A stretch of DNA of 64,000 nucleotides from Bombardia bombarda (GCA_030512295.1 JAULSR010000002.1:8122001-8186000), one strand, 5' to 3'. Shown: positions 22,925 to 35,502, counted from the stretch's first letter. Numbers and translations: made by a program. The notes: generated by a model not told the origin, from the letters alone.

Positions 22925-24577
22925 GGCCTGCCCCATGTCCCCACAAAAGCTCTTGAGCACGTCGATTCAACCGTGACCGGGCTATCCTTGTCTGAGTAAG
23001 AAAAGAAAAAGCAACATCCCACGCTGCAGTTTTGGCGTCGATCAAAGCCTTGAAATTCGAAAACTTCCCGCGCCCGGGTTTGCGAAGCCCAGCACTGGCG
23101 CAAGGGGTAGGCTCTTATTACATACAAAGTTGAAGTAATTTGTCTCAGTCGTTATCCGGAAAAGTGAGGCCGAGGAGTTGCAGCTGGAGAGAAGCTGGAG
23201 GAGACCAGGCGGGGGAGCATTAAGTACGGGGGGTATGTACTGTGCTAACCAGCAGGTATGTGCATGCACATACAGTAATGTGTACACAAGCATGGATTAT
23301 TACTGCCGTCGGATCTTTGGCAGTCAAGCCGACTGACCACGGGCCTTCGTCTCACAAGCACCAAGCACCACAGGTGTGCGTTGCTGCTCGAAAACATGAC
23401 CTGCGATGGCTGCGCCTGAGTGCGTCGGCAGAAGCTTTGTGGGAGGCTAAAATAGCCAACGAGGTTGCGCCCTTGGCATCGGAGCCCCCCGCAAGCCGCT
23501 GCCTCAGCATCATCGTCCACTCAGTTGTAAGGACCACCATGTGGGGTGGGTCTTTTAGTTTTTACTCCTCTGGTCTCGTCTCGCAAGGTGGTGTTCGGGG
23601 TGTCGTGTCGACTGGGCCGAGAGTGGGAGTGTGTGTATGTAAGTGTGTGTGTGTGGAGTTGAAGGGAATAAAAAGGTGACCGCCAAATATCCTGTACCAA
23701 GTCTGCCCATTTGCTGGTAGGTCACGCTGGCGCACCATCAGAATCCGGAACCGAGTTCATGTTGAATTGCAGCTAAACCCTGGGGACATCCAGCATGCTA
23801 TATCAAGCCGTTGCTGCCAGACCGTTGTGGACCATGGTCGACGTCGGTTTCGAGCCCGGCCCGCGCATGAAATAGCACGTTGATAGCAGTCGACACCTGG
23901 AGAGGGCCCGGGAAGACGGAATCCCATAGCTAGGGCCCGACCTTGCTTTTGCTATTCTTGGTTTGGGCTGGAATCCCGAGCTTTTGGTTTCGACTCGTTA
24001 CCTGACATGGAAACGCATTTAAAATGAGTCTGAAGTCCTCCCTTGCCAGGGAGGTTGAGCAGCCCGTCAGCAAGGCGGCTGGCCACAAGACAGTAAGACA
24101 CACATCCCAATAGCGTCTCTCCACTCCCCTAGTCGGCCTTTAGCGGCCGCGTCGAGAAAAGAGTGCCCGCCAAGTCCAAGGTTGGTAGTATGCGGATACC
24201 ATACGGCTGTGACGGGTTGGCTCTCTCTATCCCTGGATCCCGTAGAAACGGATATAGTTCTATGGGGGGTCGCGTCTTATAGACTGCTCTGCCTTCTTTT
24301 TGGCGAGATTTCCATATTTGCGTGTTTAGCGTGTATGATGGGTGTGGTGCGCCTATCGAGGGGAACATCGGCATTATTAACTGCCTGGGCAGGTAGGTAG
24401 CTCAAGGGCACATCCCGGCGTTGATGTCGGGCTGCGCACGACGGGATGTGGCAGGTCGGTTGGTCCAACATGGCAGTGAAATAAAATGTGTATGTAAAGG
24501 AATTCTCCCAAAAGAAAAAGTCTAAGTTCCCTGGCTGCCCCTACCTTAGCTTCACGTACTGTACACTAGCTTGGGAA

Positions 24578-24650
24578 GGCACGCCTGGCACGTCTGGCAC
24601 ATCTGGCACGTCTGGCAACCTAGTTTGGCAACCCTAGTTTGGCACGGTGC
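24578..24650. repeat. Short 9-bp minisatellite (TGGCACGTC type)
   Basis: GGCA cores start at 24578, 24587, 24596, 24605 and 24614 (exact 9-base spacing), then 24627 and 24641. The unit is close to CTGGCACRT. The downstream copies are followed by GTGCCAGACG, the inverse of the unit, so a hairpin is possible. Confidence 0.8.
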
Positions 24651-26652
24651 CAGACGTCCTTGGCTCAACAAAGTTGTTATAGGCCACAGCTGCGCGGCCT
24701 CTGCTTGGCCGTGTGTGCTGCCCGCCGTCGCCAATTTTTAAACTCAATGAGCCATAAGACCCCCACACTCCCGCCGCTCAGTTCTCCTCCTCCCACTTCC
24801 CCAGAAACATCATTTCTGACCCGCGGGAAGCCAAGGTTGGACAGGAAGCCCTGACATCCTGGGGAAATTCCACACACGACGAACCTTGTGCAATCCAGTC
24901 CAATCCCTATTGCGGTCCCAGCCTCCCAGCCATCGCATCCACGAGGCGTCGCTTGTCGCACCTCGCAGGACACCTGGGCCAGACACTCCTCGGAACCACG
25001 TCAAAATCCGACCTCACGCCCTGTCTACCTACCTTACTTCATACTACTTACCTGCCTTACCTTCCGAGCTCACCTTGTTACCCATCTCGGACACCTTCCT
25101 GCCTGCCTCGCAGCCTTTGGATGAGGTGTTCCGATCTCCGGCTCCCGACTCCCGACTCTGCCCCATCGTCACAGTCGGTCCGCGTCTCCAGCTGGTCACG
25201 GCAATCTCGAGGCTGCCTGTCATTGCCTGTCACTGTTTCCCACACCTGCTAGGCTAACGCTGCACTGCTCTCGCCATCTACCATAGGTACGTGTTACGTT
25301 TCCCCTTTTTCTCTGTGTGTGATACGTACGCTCGCACCCGCGCCCAGACTTCCAGATCGTTTCTCCGTGTCTTTCAATTATGTTTCAGCGTGGCTGCATC
25401 TGCACTCTACTCCAATGAGTGTTCCCGTCGAGGGGTGAATGCACTGGCCCCTCCATCCGCGGGCAAACCCGGACAGGCAGAGAGTTCGAGAGTGCCAGTG
25501 GCACTGCCAGTGTCAGTGAGTGCAACCCAACTGCCCCGCAATTCCCAACACGAGTCCTCGCCCGTCTTTCGCAACCCGTCTTTCTCGAGTTCCAATGTTT
25601 GTTATACAGCGCGACGGGCGAGCAGCTCATGTGTGCCAAAACTGGAATATGACAACAAAGGCTACTGATTAGATGGACTTGCATCCAGCTCCAACAATGC
25701 CCTTGTCTGCAAGTGCCCGAGCAATGGCACGCGCCGTCTGTCCATCCCCTTCCCGTCGTCTTTCTTTCTTTCAGACCATCCTTTTTATTCCCTCGTTTTC
25801 CCTGTCAATAAGATCTGTCGGCACCCTTGAGCCCCACCCGAGCGCTTGGTCCACCAGCTTGCTTCTTCCATGCATTTTGCTTGAACCACACCCCTCCCAC
25901 TACCCCACAGCCCTGGTCACCCCTCCCCGGGTGTCGAGGCGCCTTCCCAATGCGCGCGAACTGGCATCGCCCCCATCGTTGTGTTGCTGGGCGTTGCTGC
26001 CGTTCATTTTCCCGTAACGGGCGGCAGGCACCGCATCCCAAAGAAGATCACAGTCGCTGATTTCTGCTCCAGCACATTGTTTTCTGTTTGAAAACGAACA
26101 AAAGACAACGAAAGAGGCTGGACTCTGGTGGAGTCTCGAATCTGAACCTTCTACACAGTAGCCCAGTAGAAAACAGCCATCCAAAACAACCAGACAGCCA
26201 GTTGTCGTGTGGGAGGTGCGGGGCTTTGCCTTCTTCCGCCCCCCTCAATCTTCAATCTGTCGGCGAGGCCTTTCCGGACTCTTGCCTGCCATGATATCGT
26301 GAGCCTCATCCCAATCGGTCTGGGTGAGGAAGTGAGCGAGTCCGACACAGCGCCTGCTTTGGCACCGCCTGTACGACGCATATTGTGCAGCTCGCTCTGT
26401 TCATAACATTTCTTACACTGCGACTGTTCCCACTACTCCTCGGCGCGTCGCATATTCACGCCTCTGGATTAGCCTTTTTGTTCTACGCCTCGATATCCTG
26501 GTACTTGCCAGCGTTCGGATCTGACCTGCTATTGTCCAGAGTCCATGCGCATTTTTGCGCCACGCCCTGAAGCATTGGCATCACGAGCCTGTGTAACCTT
26601 GACGAACCACGGCTCCATTCGTCTTATACTTGTGGTTACCGATTTGAAATTG

Positions 26653-26691
26653 ATGGACCATGACCTCTGTCCTCACTTCTCAGCCTCCTGA
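26653..26691 (+). promoter_or_regulatory. Upstream ORF overlapping the start of the C2H2 regulator
   Basis: A 12-codon ORF starts 7 bases before the main ATG (26660), in another frame, and ends at TGA 26689-26691, inside the coding region. Initiation here would compete with the main start. Confidence 0.45.
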
Positions 26692-29600
26692 TTTCAAGTC
26701 ATCCTTCTCCACACCCCACTCAATGCAAGCCATGCCGCAACTCCAGGAGCCAACTCCTCCCCATAATATCAAACAGGAAGATGACCACGAGAGAGGTCGC
26801 CCTCGTAGTCGGTCTGAGGATAAAGATGTGGATGGGCTCAACATAGACGACGCTGAGGATGGCGATGCTGACGGCAATAATGGAAATTCGTCCAACTCGG
26901 AGGGGCCTGCACGAAAGCGCCGGAGGAGCCGCAAAGGCTTGGACAAGAAGTTTGAATGCCCTGAAAAGGGATGTGGTAAAAGCTACTCGAGAGCTGAGCA
27001 CCTGTACGTCGTGTTGATTTCCTTGTTATTGCTGCTATATGGTTACTAATGGCTTTTAAAGTTACCGGCACCAATTGAACCACAATCCCAAACAAGTGTA
27101 TAAGTGCGGAATAGGGGATTGCCAACGAACCTTTGTCCGGCTGGACTTGTGTAACCGCCACAAGGACCGCCACACAGCCAAGGGCTCAGCTCTGAACCGT
27201 AAAGATTCCCTGCTGGGTCAGGTTTCTCCCATAACTGACAACCGTCCCCCCTTTGCGCCGGCAGGCTCCACTTCCCCAGAAGCCAATCGACCGGGTACTG
27301 GATACAACAAGCGGACCTTGACCATGCAATATCATTCTCCCAAAGACGCTATGGGAAGTCCTTATACACCAATTACCAACACCCCCCCAACTGGACCCTA
27401 CTCGAACAGTGTAGAATACACACACCATGATCCCAACTACCACCACATATCGGGCCAGAGGCAGCCGCACCAGTCGCCCTCTGGTCCTCCACGGCCCTCG
27501 GTCCACACTAATGTCGGCCCTTATGGCGTGTTGTCGCCTGTCTCAACGCAACCAGGTTATCACAACCACCCTGGCAGCGCGCCTGGGTCTTCCAACGTGA
27601 TGCCATATGTCCCACCAAATAACTTTCCGCCCTTTACCCTCCCTCCGTCAGACTTTTCCGCGCCGTCTACAGCGATAACTCGAGATGAGCAACAAGCATA
27701 TGCCCCCGTCACCTCTGGCGAGTACTCAGATCATCATCCCCAAGCAGCCGGAGAGATGATGTTGCTGGATCAGATGGGTATGCAACAGACGATGCCAGTT
27801 TTCGGAACCGACGGCATCCTTAATAAATCGCCCTACGTCGGAATGCCCGAAGATTTCATGGCTTATCTATTCAACACCCCCGGCCAATCTCCTATGCAGC
27901 AAGGAGTATCAATGCAGGGTTATAAGTGAGTTTTAACAAGTTCTTTATGTCTTAACTATTCTAACTCGCAGCAGTAGTTATGGGGACTTCTCATCCAACC
28001 AGTACAACGTGCCTTATTACAATGATCCCAACCAGATGGGATATTTCCCCCCCAGTACCGGGCCTCAACAGATCATGTCGGTTACCAACCTACTTGATCA
28101 GAATCTCCCCGAGTATAACATATCAGAGGAGAAAAGCGCCGAAATTTACGAGTTTGTTAAGGATAGATTTCATGAAAATGGCCATGCTCCGGTTGAGAGG
28201 CAGCGCGACAGCATTCTTGAAGGGGACCGCAACGACGACAGTCATATGCTAAGCCGGGTAATGATGCTAAATTATATTGGCTCATTTTGGCATCACTTTA
28301 GTGATCAAGTTCCCATTCTTCACAAGCCGACATTCTCTCCTGACAAAACGCCGAACCTACTGCTGATTGCCATAATGACGATTGGGGCAGCATGCTTGGA
28401 TAAAGCGCATGGGCAAAAGATTACTAAGGCCGGCGCACAACTCTCGAATTTCCTGGCCTGGCACCTGAGATGGGAGATGTTCCAGGACCCGAACTGTCGT
28501 CCCCCAGCCAAACTATGGGTTTTCCAGACCTTGATCCTTCTCGAGTTATACGAAAAGATGTATTCGACCAGGGAGCTCCACGAACGAGCCCACATACATC
28601 ACGCAACGTCCATAACTTTGATGCGCCGCGGAAGAGCCCTTATTGGAAAATCAGCCTTGGACTCTCCACCAAACCCTAGAGACGACAAGACAAATGGATC
28701 GAGGCAGTCATCAACATCTGGCATGGCCCACACTCCGGACGAGTGGTGGAACCACTGGATCACTAACGAAACAACGCGGCGGGCCGCCTTCGCGGCGTTT
28801 GTTATTGATTCTATTCACGCCACTATGTTTGGTCACTCCACGGTTATGGTAGCTCATGAGATGCGCCTTCCGTTGCCGTGTGATGATAAGCTCTGGAAAG
28901 CCACGAGTGGCTCTGAGGTGGGCAGGATTGAAGCTCAACTTATGTCTGTTGGCAACAAGCCGATATCCTTTCTTGAGGGGCTGAAGCGGACACTCAGCAA
29001 TCAACCGGTTGAGACAAACTCGTTTGGGCGAATGATCCTGATGGCGGGGTTGTTAAGTGTCAGCTGGCACATGAATCAAAGAGACCTTCAGGTTAACTCC
29101 CTGGGGGGTGGGGTTTCGCAGGCACTTGGAGGTCGCGACAAGTGGCGTGGAACGCTGACGCGAGCTTTTGATTCGTGGAAAAGTGACTTTGACAAGACTC
29201 TGTTCAGGAGAGGCGGCGATATCTCGGACCCCTACAGCTACGATTCACCCACCCGAAACGAAGCCAATGTGGTGTTTGAAAGCCGGATTGTGTTGCACCA
29301 TCTCGCGCACATGGCAATGCACGTCGATATTGTGGATTGTCAAATCTTTGCGCGAGCCAAGAGGCTCTTGGGTCGAGCAATCGGATCCCAAGATCTGCAT
29401 AGTGCTCAACGACGAATGAAGGATATATGGGCGCCGTCGGCGAAGGCCCGCGATGCGACTTACTATGCCTTGAAATTTCTCCACTCGGTTTTGCTTGCCG
29501 ACAGCACAGTGGCGCAAAAGACCAACGGCTATGGCCACCTGGACGAGCCGTACTCGGCTAGGGACGATGTTCTTCTCAACCGTCCTTGGGTTTTGTATTT

Positions 29601-29892
29601 TGCAACGCTAGTGGTTTGGTGCTATGGGTTTGCACTCGAGGGCCCAACCGCGACGAAGTACTCGCCGTCATCGCAGCAAGAGAAGGTGCACAACATGCGC
29701 GAGTATCTAATCAAGTACGGCAACGTGTCCTCGCCTGAGGAGCTGAAGTCCATGAAGGGGCTCAACCAGAATACGCCTCTGTTGATGGTTCTTAAGGATA
29801 CATTTGAAGTGACGAGATGGGAATTACTTCACGAAGGAGCTAATTTGCTGAACAATTGCATCATCCTCAATGCGGGACAGAATGTCCCATGA
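26660..29892 (+). CDS. C2H2 zinc-finger transcription factor with fungal-specific TF domain (Klf1/AmdX-like)
   Basis: Three exons: 26660-27003, 27062-27925 and 27972-29892 (introns 58 and 46 nt), giving 1042 residues. An acidic, Ser/Arg-rich N-terminus with a basic patch (ARKRRRSRKGLDKK) leads to two fingers: FECPEKGCGKSYSRAEHLYRHQLNH in two halves (residues about 98-122; intron 1 cuts between its Cys and His pairs) and YKCGIGDCQRTF with NRHKDRH (about 128-152). A Pro/Ser/His-rich middle follows. The fungal TF (middle homology) region starts near residue 500 (GSFWHHFSDQVPILHKPTF, NETTRRAAFAAFVIDSIHAT). Intron 2 ends in a tandem CAGCAG acceptor that can add or drop one Ser. It belongs to the C2H2-plus-Fungal_trans group that includes Klf1 and AmdX; I cannot say which, and its targets are unknown. 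The long leader and uORF suggest translational control. Confidence 0.9.
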
Positions 29893-32800
29893 TAGCGGCA
29901 ACGAGGGACAGGACATGTACGTATGGTACTACACGGGATCTTTCTACAGTCAGCAGTTGAGTGCATATTTGGGCGGATGACGATGTTTTGAATTGTACAC
30001 GATGTACGGCTGGGCGGCGGAGTTGAGGGGCGAAAAAGAAACGATATGGGGGTGCGGGGGTCCAAAAGTGATGTTTTCTTTTCTTCTGGAGATGAGGCAC
30101 GATGATATTTTTTTTCGGAGGGATATTTGCGTGTGGCACCTCGGCAGTGCTCACGACTATTTGCACCGCATTTGCATTGCTTAGCACATTTTCTTGTTAG
30201 TTTTACCTATACCCTAGTGCTTTCCCCGCAGAAGACACTCTTTTTTGAAGATAAATATATTTGATAGGTGTATTTGATTGTGTGTAGCATTTGATGTCTC
30301 TGGTCTGGTACCATCTTGTTTCCTCGTGGATCTTTATGTCTGGACTGTGTGAATGACAGGAGGGCAGTCTCTCCTTTTTGATGATGGACTGAGCATCTGG
30401 TGTTGGGACATTGGGGGGGGGAGGTGGTATATTTCGTATAATTTGTTCGGCAAAATCAACAGTGACAAGCAAGCTTGGCAGTCTGAATTGATTGTATTAC
30501 AACAGAGGAGGGAGATGGTCTCTATATACACTTTGTATGCTCCCGGGCAGCCGGGGTCACGAATCAGTGTACTGTACTGGTGGTACCTGTACATGTCCAA
30601 TGCGGAAATGTGGCTTTTAAATCTCTGCTCACTTCACTGTTGTTTACACATGTACGGACGGATGTGATCACATTTGAGGCGAGATTCCTGCCAAGACATG
30701 ATGTCCTTAACCCCGACTCATATGAGTTTGGATTCTTGGTATGTGCGAAAGTTTGGGTCCCGTCTGCTTGACGTGGGTGAGTGGGGGTTTACTTTTCTGT
30801 TGTGGGTATGTATCTTCTTTTGCGATCTTGGGTTATATCATAGATGTGACAGTATTCCTCATTCATCGTGATGGATTGAGATGAGGTGGGGGGGGGGGGG
30901 GGGGGGGAAGTGAAGTGGCATTGAGCAATGCATGTCAGATTCTTTGAACCATGATACATGCATATATCCCTAACATTGTATGCACTGTTTTTGCATATAG
31001 GTGCATACGTGTACATACATACAATTCTCTGGAATTGTTCTCTTGGTCTTGACTATTTGCCGTGATGGGTGTGGTACTGTGGTGCTGGCACACGATGAAT
31101 ATATGGATGGCATGGACCCTTCACTTACCTTTTCGGCCGCCACACACACGACATTTAGATCTGCGCGCCATGTATGTGTGTACTGTAGGCACGATACGAC
31201 AGGGCTCCGATGGAGGCGCATTTCTGGGCGCTGCTCTCGGCGCGCTCGTTTCTTTTTTGCGCAAATCCATCTTTGTGTGTCTATAGTAGCGTGTTGTGTA
31301 AGATAGTGACCTACCTAGAAAGGAAACATGCATCCTTCAAAGTCCCATTGTTTTGTGACCCGAAATGTCGTAATTCCGATGCTGTGGTGTCAGATGGCGC
31401 TAGGACAAATCAAGTATAGAACAGAGGATGGATTGATGCGGGGTTCTTTGAGTGAGTGAGTGGCAGTCAGCCAAGTCCAGCCACAGTGCGACGAACCAGA
31501 CGACGAGCGAGCGAGGCCCAGGCAAAGGCAAGGGGGGGAGGGGGATATCGGGGAATGGACGTTGTTAAGGAACTGGAGTTAAGAAGATGCCATGCCCCAC
31601 CTCACCTGCCCAGGTAGTGTACTTGGCTTACTCTGGGGAAAGCTGACTGTGTGTGGTTAGGTCTCGTGTGCGTGTGTGTGTGTTTGATGACATGACATTG
31701 ATTACGGCTTTGAATCGAATGGATCGAATCGGGATTCGGGTCTGCGGGCAAAACGGACTTTGCCAGCCAGGTTGCCAGACCTGGTCAGGTATCCTTGTTG
31801 AGAAGACAACCCCAGCTTCCCGGAGTGGCGGGATGGTCATCTACGTCGTACGAAGATGGAAGCACCTACCGGGCTTGCTCCTTTTTGATCCTTGAGGTGT
31901 TTGCTTTTTTTTCCTCTTATTTCCCCTTTCTTTCCCTCACTACCCGATGGTATGCGGTTCTGCCTGCCTAGTTCCAAGGTACTTTGCTTGGTTCGTTCGT
32001 TCCTTCTCGCGGTTTACGGGCTTTGCATTTGAGCGCGAGAGACTTCCCGTCCGTCGCACCTGCCGCGCGCGGAAGCAAGCAAAGCAGCAAAGGAAGCCGG
32101 TGAGGTGCTGCTGGGTACTGCGCATGTACAGTAGTACCTGTATGTGGGTAGTGGTTGCCTTGATATTTTCTTCGGGTTTGCCTGGATTTAACTGGGTTTA
32201 AGCTATCGAAGCACATCTTTCTATTTTTCCCGCCATAGAGTCGGGTTGTTTTGCTTCTTCCTCGGGGCTTTTTTGTGGAAGCTCACGGCAGGCCGCAGTC
32301 CACCATCTTTGACTCGGATTCTCGTCCTTCCATGCATTTCAACGTCGTTCTGCAACTGAAATCACTCTCCCACCACCTTACACTTCTGATCTAGTCCAAA
32401 CCTCCTACCTACGCGAGCTAGTGCGTTTCAATCCAAGTGCCATCTACCGTTCCGCTACTATTTCTGTACATCCATACCCATCCATACCTTGCCTCGTCTG
32501 CATCAATCAGCGCGGTCCATCCCCCTATCCAATCCCCTCCAGCCGCACTTTATTACTGCGTCTGCGTACCGTACGCTACCCACGAGACCTCCCTCCGTCG
32601 TTATTCCCTAGGTACCTACCTAAAGCCTACCTTACTACTAGACCCACTCTTGCCACTTTACGTTGTTGTTGTTGTTGTTGGTCTGCAGTCGTATCCGTGC
32701 GTGCTGCGTGCTGCGTGCTCTGTGTAGCGACCAGCGATCGCGGCCATCGGATCACCACCTGCCAGTGATAATATCCGGCCTTCGGCTACGTCCCCCAGAC

Positions 32801-33172
32801 TTTCGAACCAGCCAGCCAATGCAGCCACTAAATCATACAGTCGTCACCCAAAAGTCAACCAGTCACCATCCAGTCACCCTGTCACCATAACTCCATCTCG
32901 CTGACTCTGTGCCCGCCCCCTATCTTATCGTGCTATATCTAGCAATCGAGGCCCCTGGAATCGCTCTCGGCACCTTCGGCCTCTTCCGCAGACCGCAGAC
33001 GACGGTGACCATCACCAGCTCCTGACCTGACCAAGACTGACGGAAGGCGCTCCCCTTTCTTTTGCGGGGGCATCTGCTTATACATCTCCGTGCTGTGACT
33101 GACTACCTGCCTGCCCGCCTGTCTAAGAACTTGGATGTGAAGAACCCCTTTGTACATCACCCGTTCGTCACC
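29893..33172. other. Intergenic region, 3.3 kb
   Basis: No gene supported. It contains a 20-base G run (30888-30907), a short GTGT-rich patch near 31668-31684 and, from about 32.3 kb, C/T-rich sequence that probably forms the promoter and leader of the F-box gene. Short frames such as those at 32421-32768 look like leader sequence, not genes. Confidence 0.4.
30888..30907. repeat. Poly-G run of 20
   Basis: Uninterrupted run of 20 G. Length uncertain in any assembly. Confidence 0.9.
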
Positions 33173-35502
33173 ATGGTGCTCCTAACACTGCTCCCACCCG
33201 AGATTGTGCACAACATCCTGAGCTGGATAAGACCAGAGGACTTGGCGGCAGTGCCGAGGACATGTCGTTATCTCCACAGCCTAGTCAAGGGCAACAACGC
33301 CTTGTGTCGGGATATCTACCGCAACACTCTGGTACAAAAGCACACCACCCCGGCCCCGGCTGCTCGCAGCACTGTGCTATCGTCACACGCCGCTGACTTG
33401 ACTGTCGTAGGATGATCCTCCCACCAATGATCTCGACTGGGAGCGGGAGCTGCACGATCTCGTGCGCCTGCGGCTCATCTGTGCCCGCCCGACCGCCGAA
33501 AGCAAGGTGAGCAGCATACTTTGGTAAGAGCATGGTGGACGGGGAGCTTTGACTGATGGTTGAGCGTTGCTCTCATAGAAATCGGAGCTGTCTTTTGTAT
33601 ACAACACCGTCACACGTCTACTAAAAAACGCATCTCGCCAAGACTATCGAATAAGTCACGCCGTGACATATCCAGAATCACGAAATGCCAACCTCCTTAC
33701 CGATCTCTTCCAAAGCGATGAGAATCAAGAGGCATTCCTCTCGCGTTCATTTCTGTTCGAGCGTGCCCGCGGCGAGACAAACCGCTTCCAGGATCCTCCC
33801 AAGGAGGAACACCAACAGAGTGCCAAGCTCCACAGCCTGTACGGCATGCCCTTGCTAAAGCATGGACGCACACGTTCATCCAGGCTCTACCCGTTTGCGT
33901 GCTCCAAGGTGTACGACTTGCGCCAATACACACGGAACACTCGATGGGGCCCGTTTATGAACGATGGAAGTGACCGCGTTGACTGGGAGAAGGTCGAGGC
34001 CACTTTGCTTGTCCTCCGTAACAACATCAAGAATAAGAGCCTCGATACGTTCCCCATCTTCTCCAACCTCTGGAATGTTCCATTTGCCGGATCCTGGACC
34101 AAGAGCTATGTCCCGTTTCCCATCGACCGAGAACGAACCGATCTCGAGCTGGAGGATCCTTATGATGTGTCTGGGACATGGCTGAGAGTAGTGTGCTTCC
34201 TAGGTAGGTAGTGTGGCGTTGGCTTGAGTGTATTGGGCCAAATTGATGCTAACACCATAGCCAAGACTATAACGACTTTTTTAGCTACAACTTCCCGATT
34301 GGCGACCGGCTGCCAGACAATGTCCCGCGCCCTGTCCTCGATATTGGCGAGGCTACGAGGCTTATCTTGATGAAAATTCACGTTACGCGAATTGAGAAAG
34401 CTCCGGCGGGCGACATTCATGGGCATCCTATCGTCCACTTTATAGGGTTCTCGAGATCCTTTGACGGGTCGTGGGACGATAATGCCAATTCGGATCTCCG
34501 AGGTAAATTTCACTTTCGCGCAATGCGTGCGCACTGTCCTGGATGCGCAAACTCCTAACACGATATCTGCGACCTAGGCACGGCACAGATGACTCCCGAA
34601 GGCGAAGTCCGCTGGACTACATACTCGATATTCAACGGACAGGAGAGATGGCGGAGCGAGGGTGTCCAAATCGGAGGGGTACAATCAGCCAGAGGTGTGG
34701 TGGGCAGTTGGTTTGACAAGTAAGCATTTCATGACTGTTTCCCTTTCACTGCTCTTCGTGGCTGATATGAGCTCAAAGTGATTTTGACCCCCACGGACCT
34801 TGTGGACCAACAGCATTTTGGAAGATGTCAGACCGCGAGCCCAAGAGCGACGACAAGGAGGTCTTTCTGCACGACTTTCTTCCAATCGGTAGGTACCTAT
34901 ATTTAGTATTTCCAGATTGAGGATTTGGTGTGACTTGAAGGAGGGTAGTATCTTTGAAAGGTATCCTCCTTTCGCTCCTTTGGCTTCTTGATCGGTCAAT
35001 GAGGAAATAGGGGTTTATTGGTGCTGGAATTGCTAACACTCTTCGAGTCCAGTATGGGTATGAGGAATTCTTCGACGAGGACGACCTGAGCGATGGATTC
35101 GAAGCAGAGGTGTTCTTACCGAATGATTTGGACGTTGTTGAAATTCCTCATGGCCATGTTACCCACATTCACGACCATCACCACCATGACCACAACAGCC
35201 ATTATCACCATCACCATCACCATCATCACCACCACCACCACCATCTCCATGACCATGACCATGATCATGACCACCTTGGCGGCACAGGTGACGATACGGG
35301 TGATGATCACGATCATTTCGACGATGACGACGACGATGATGAATCCAACCTCAGCGCTGGGAACTCGGGGGACGACGACGACGGCGAGTCTGATCACAGC
35401 ACTAGAGTCCCAGTAGACGATGACGAGGAAGCTGACGGCGATGGTGAAAAGGAAGTTGATGGTGGAGATGCAAAGGAAGACGATGACAAGGACAAAGATT
35501 GA
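33173..35502 (+). CDS. F-box protein with His/Asp-rich C-terminal tail
   Basis: Probable substrate receptor of an SCF ubiquitin ligase. Seven exons: 33173-33331, 33411-33506, 33579-34203, 34266-34502, 34578-34719, 34779-34888 and 35048-35502. All phases agree and give 607 residues. The start is CACCATGG. The F-box is at residues about 5-45 (LLPPEIVHNILSWIRPEDLA). The middle is a conserved globular region (WDDNANSDLRGTAQMTPEGE, DFDPHGPCGPTAFWKMSD) of a fungal F-box family whose substrate I do not know. The last 130 residues are low complexity: about 35 residues of His/Asp, including a run of 13 His, then Asp/Glu-rich sequence. Two acceptors are unusual: exon 4 reads as VVCFL-DYNDFF only with an AAG acceptor just past a TAG, and exon 7 needs a GAG acceptor. 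The His/Asp tail may bind metal ions; that is inference. Confidence 0.87.
35163..35280 (+). repeat. CAC/CAT/GAC codon repeat encoding the His/Asp tail
   Basis: About 120 bases of mixed CAC, CAT and GAC triplets within the last exon of the F-box gene. Synonymous CAC/CAT alternation shows that it is not a freshly expanded pure repeat. Confidence 0.85.

Larger units (their letters stand above)
19702..26652. other. Seven-kilobase gene-poor region
   Basis: I find no coding sequence that I can support on either strand. The region holds a TTG/TTA microsatellite (21578-21707), a 9-bp minisatellite (about 24578-24650) and a 25-base C run (22900-22924). From about 24.8 kb onward the plus strand becomes C/T-rich and probably contains the promoter and a long leader of the C2H2 regulator that starts at 26660. 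Many short ORFs with ATGs would lie in such a leader. Diverged transposon relics cannot be excluded without a repeat search. Confidence 0.45.

Noticed and set aside
24888..26570. Series of plus- and minus-strand ORFs of 60-125 residues
   Set aside because: Low-complexity C/T-rich leader-like DNA, overlapping frames on both strands and no motifs.
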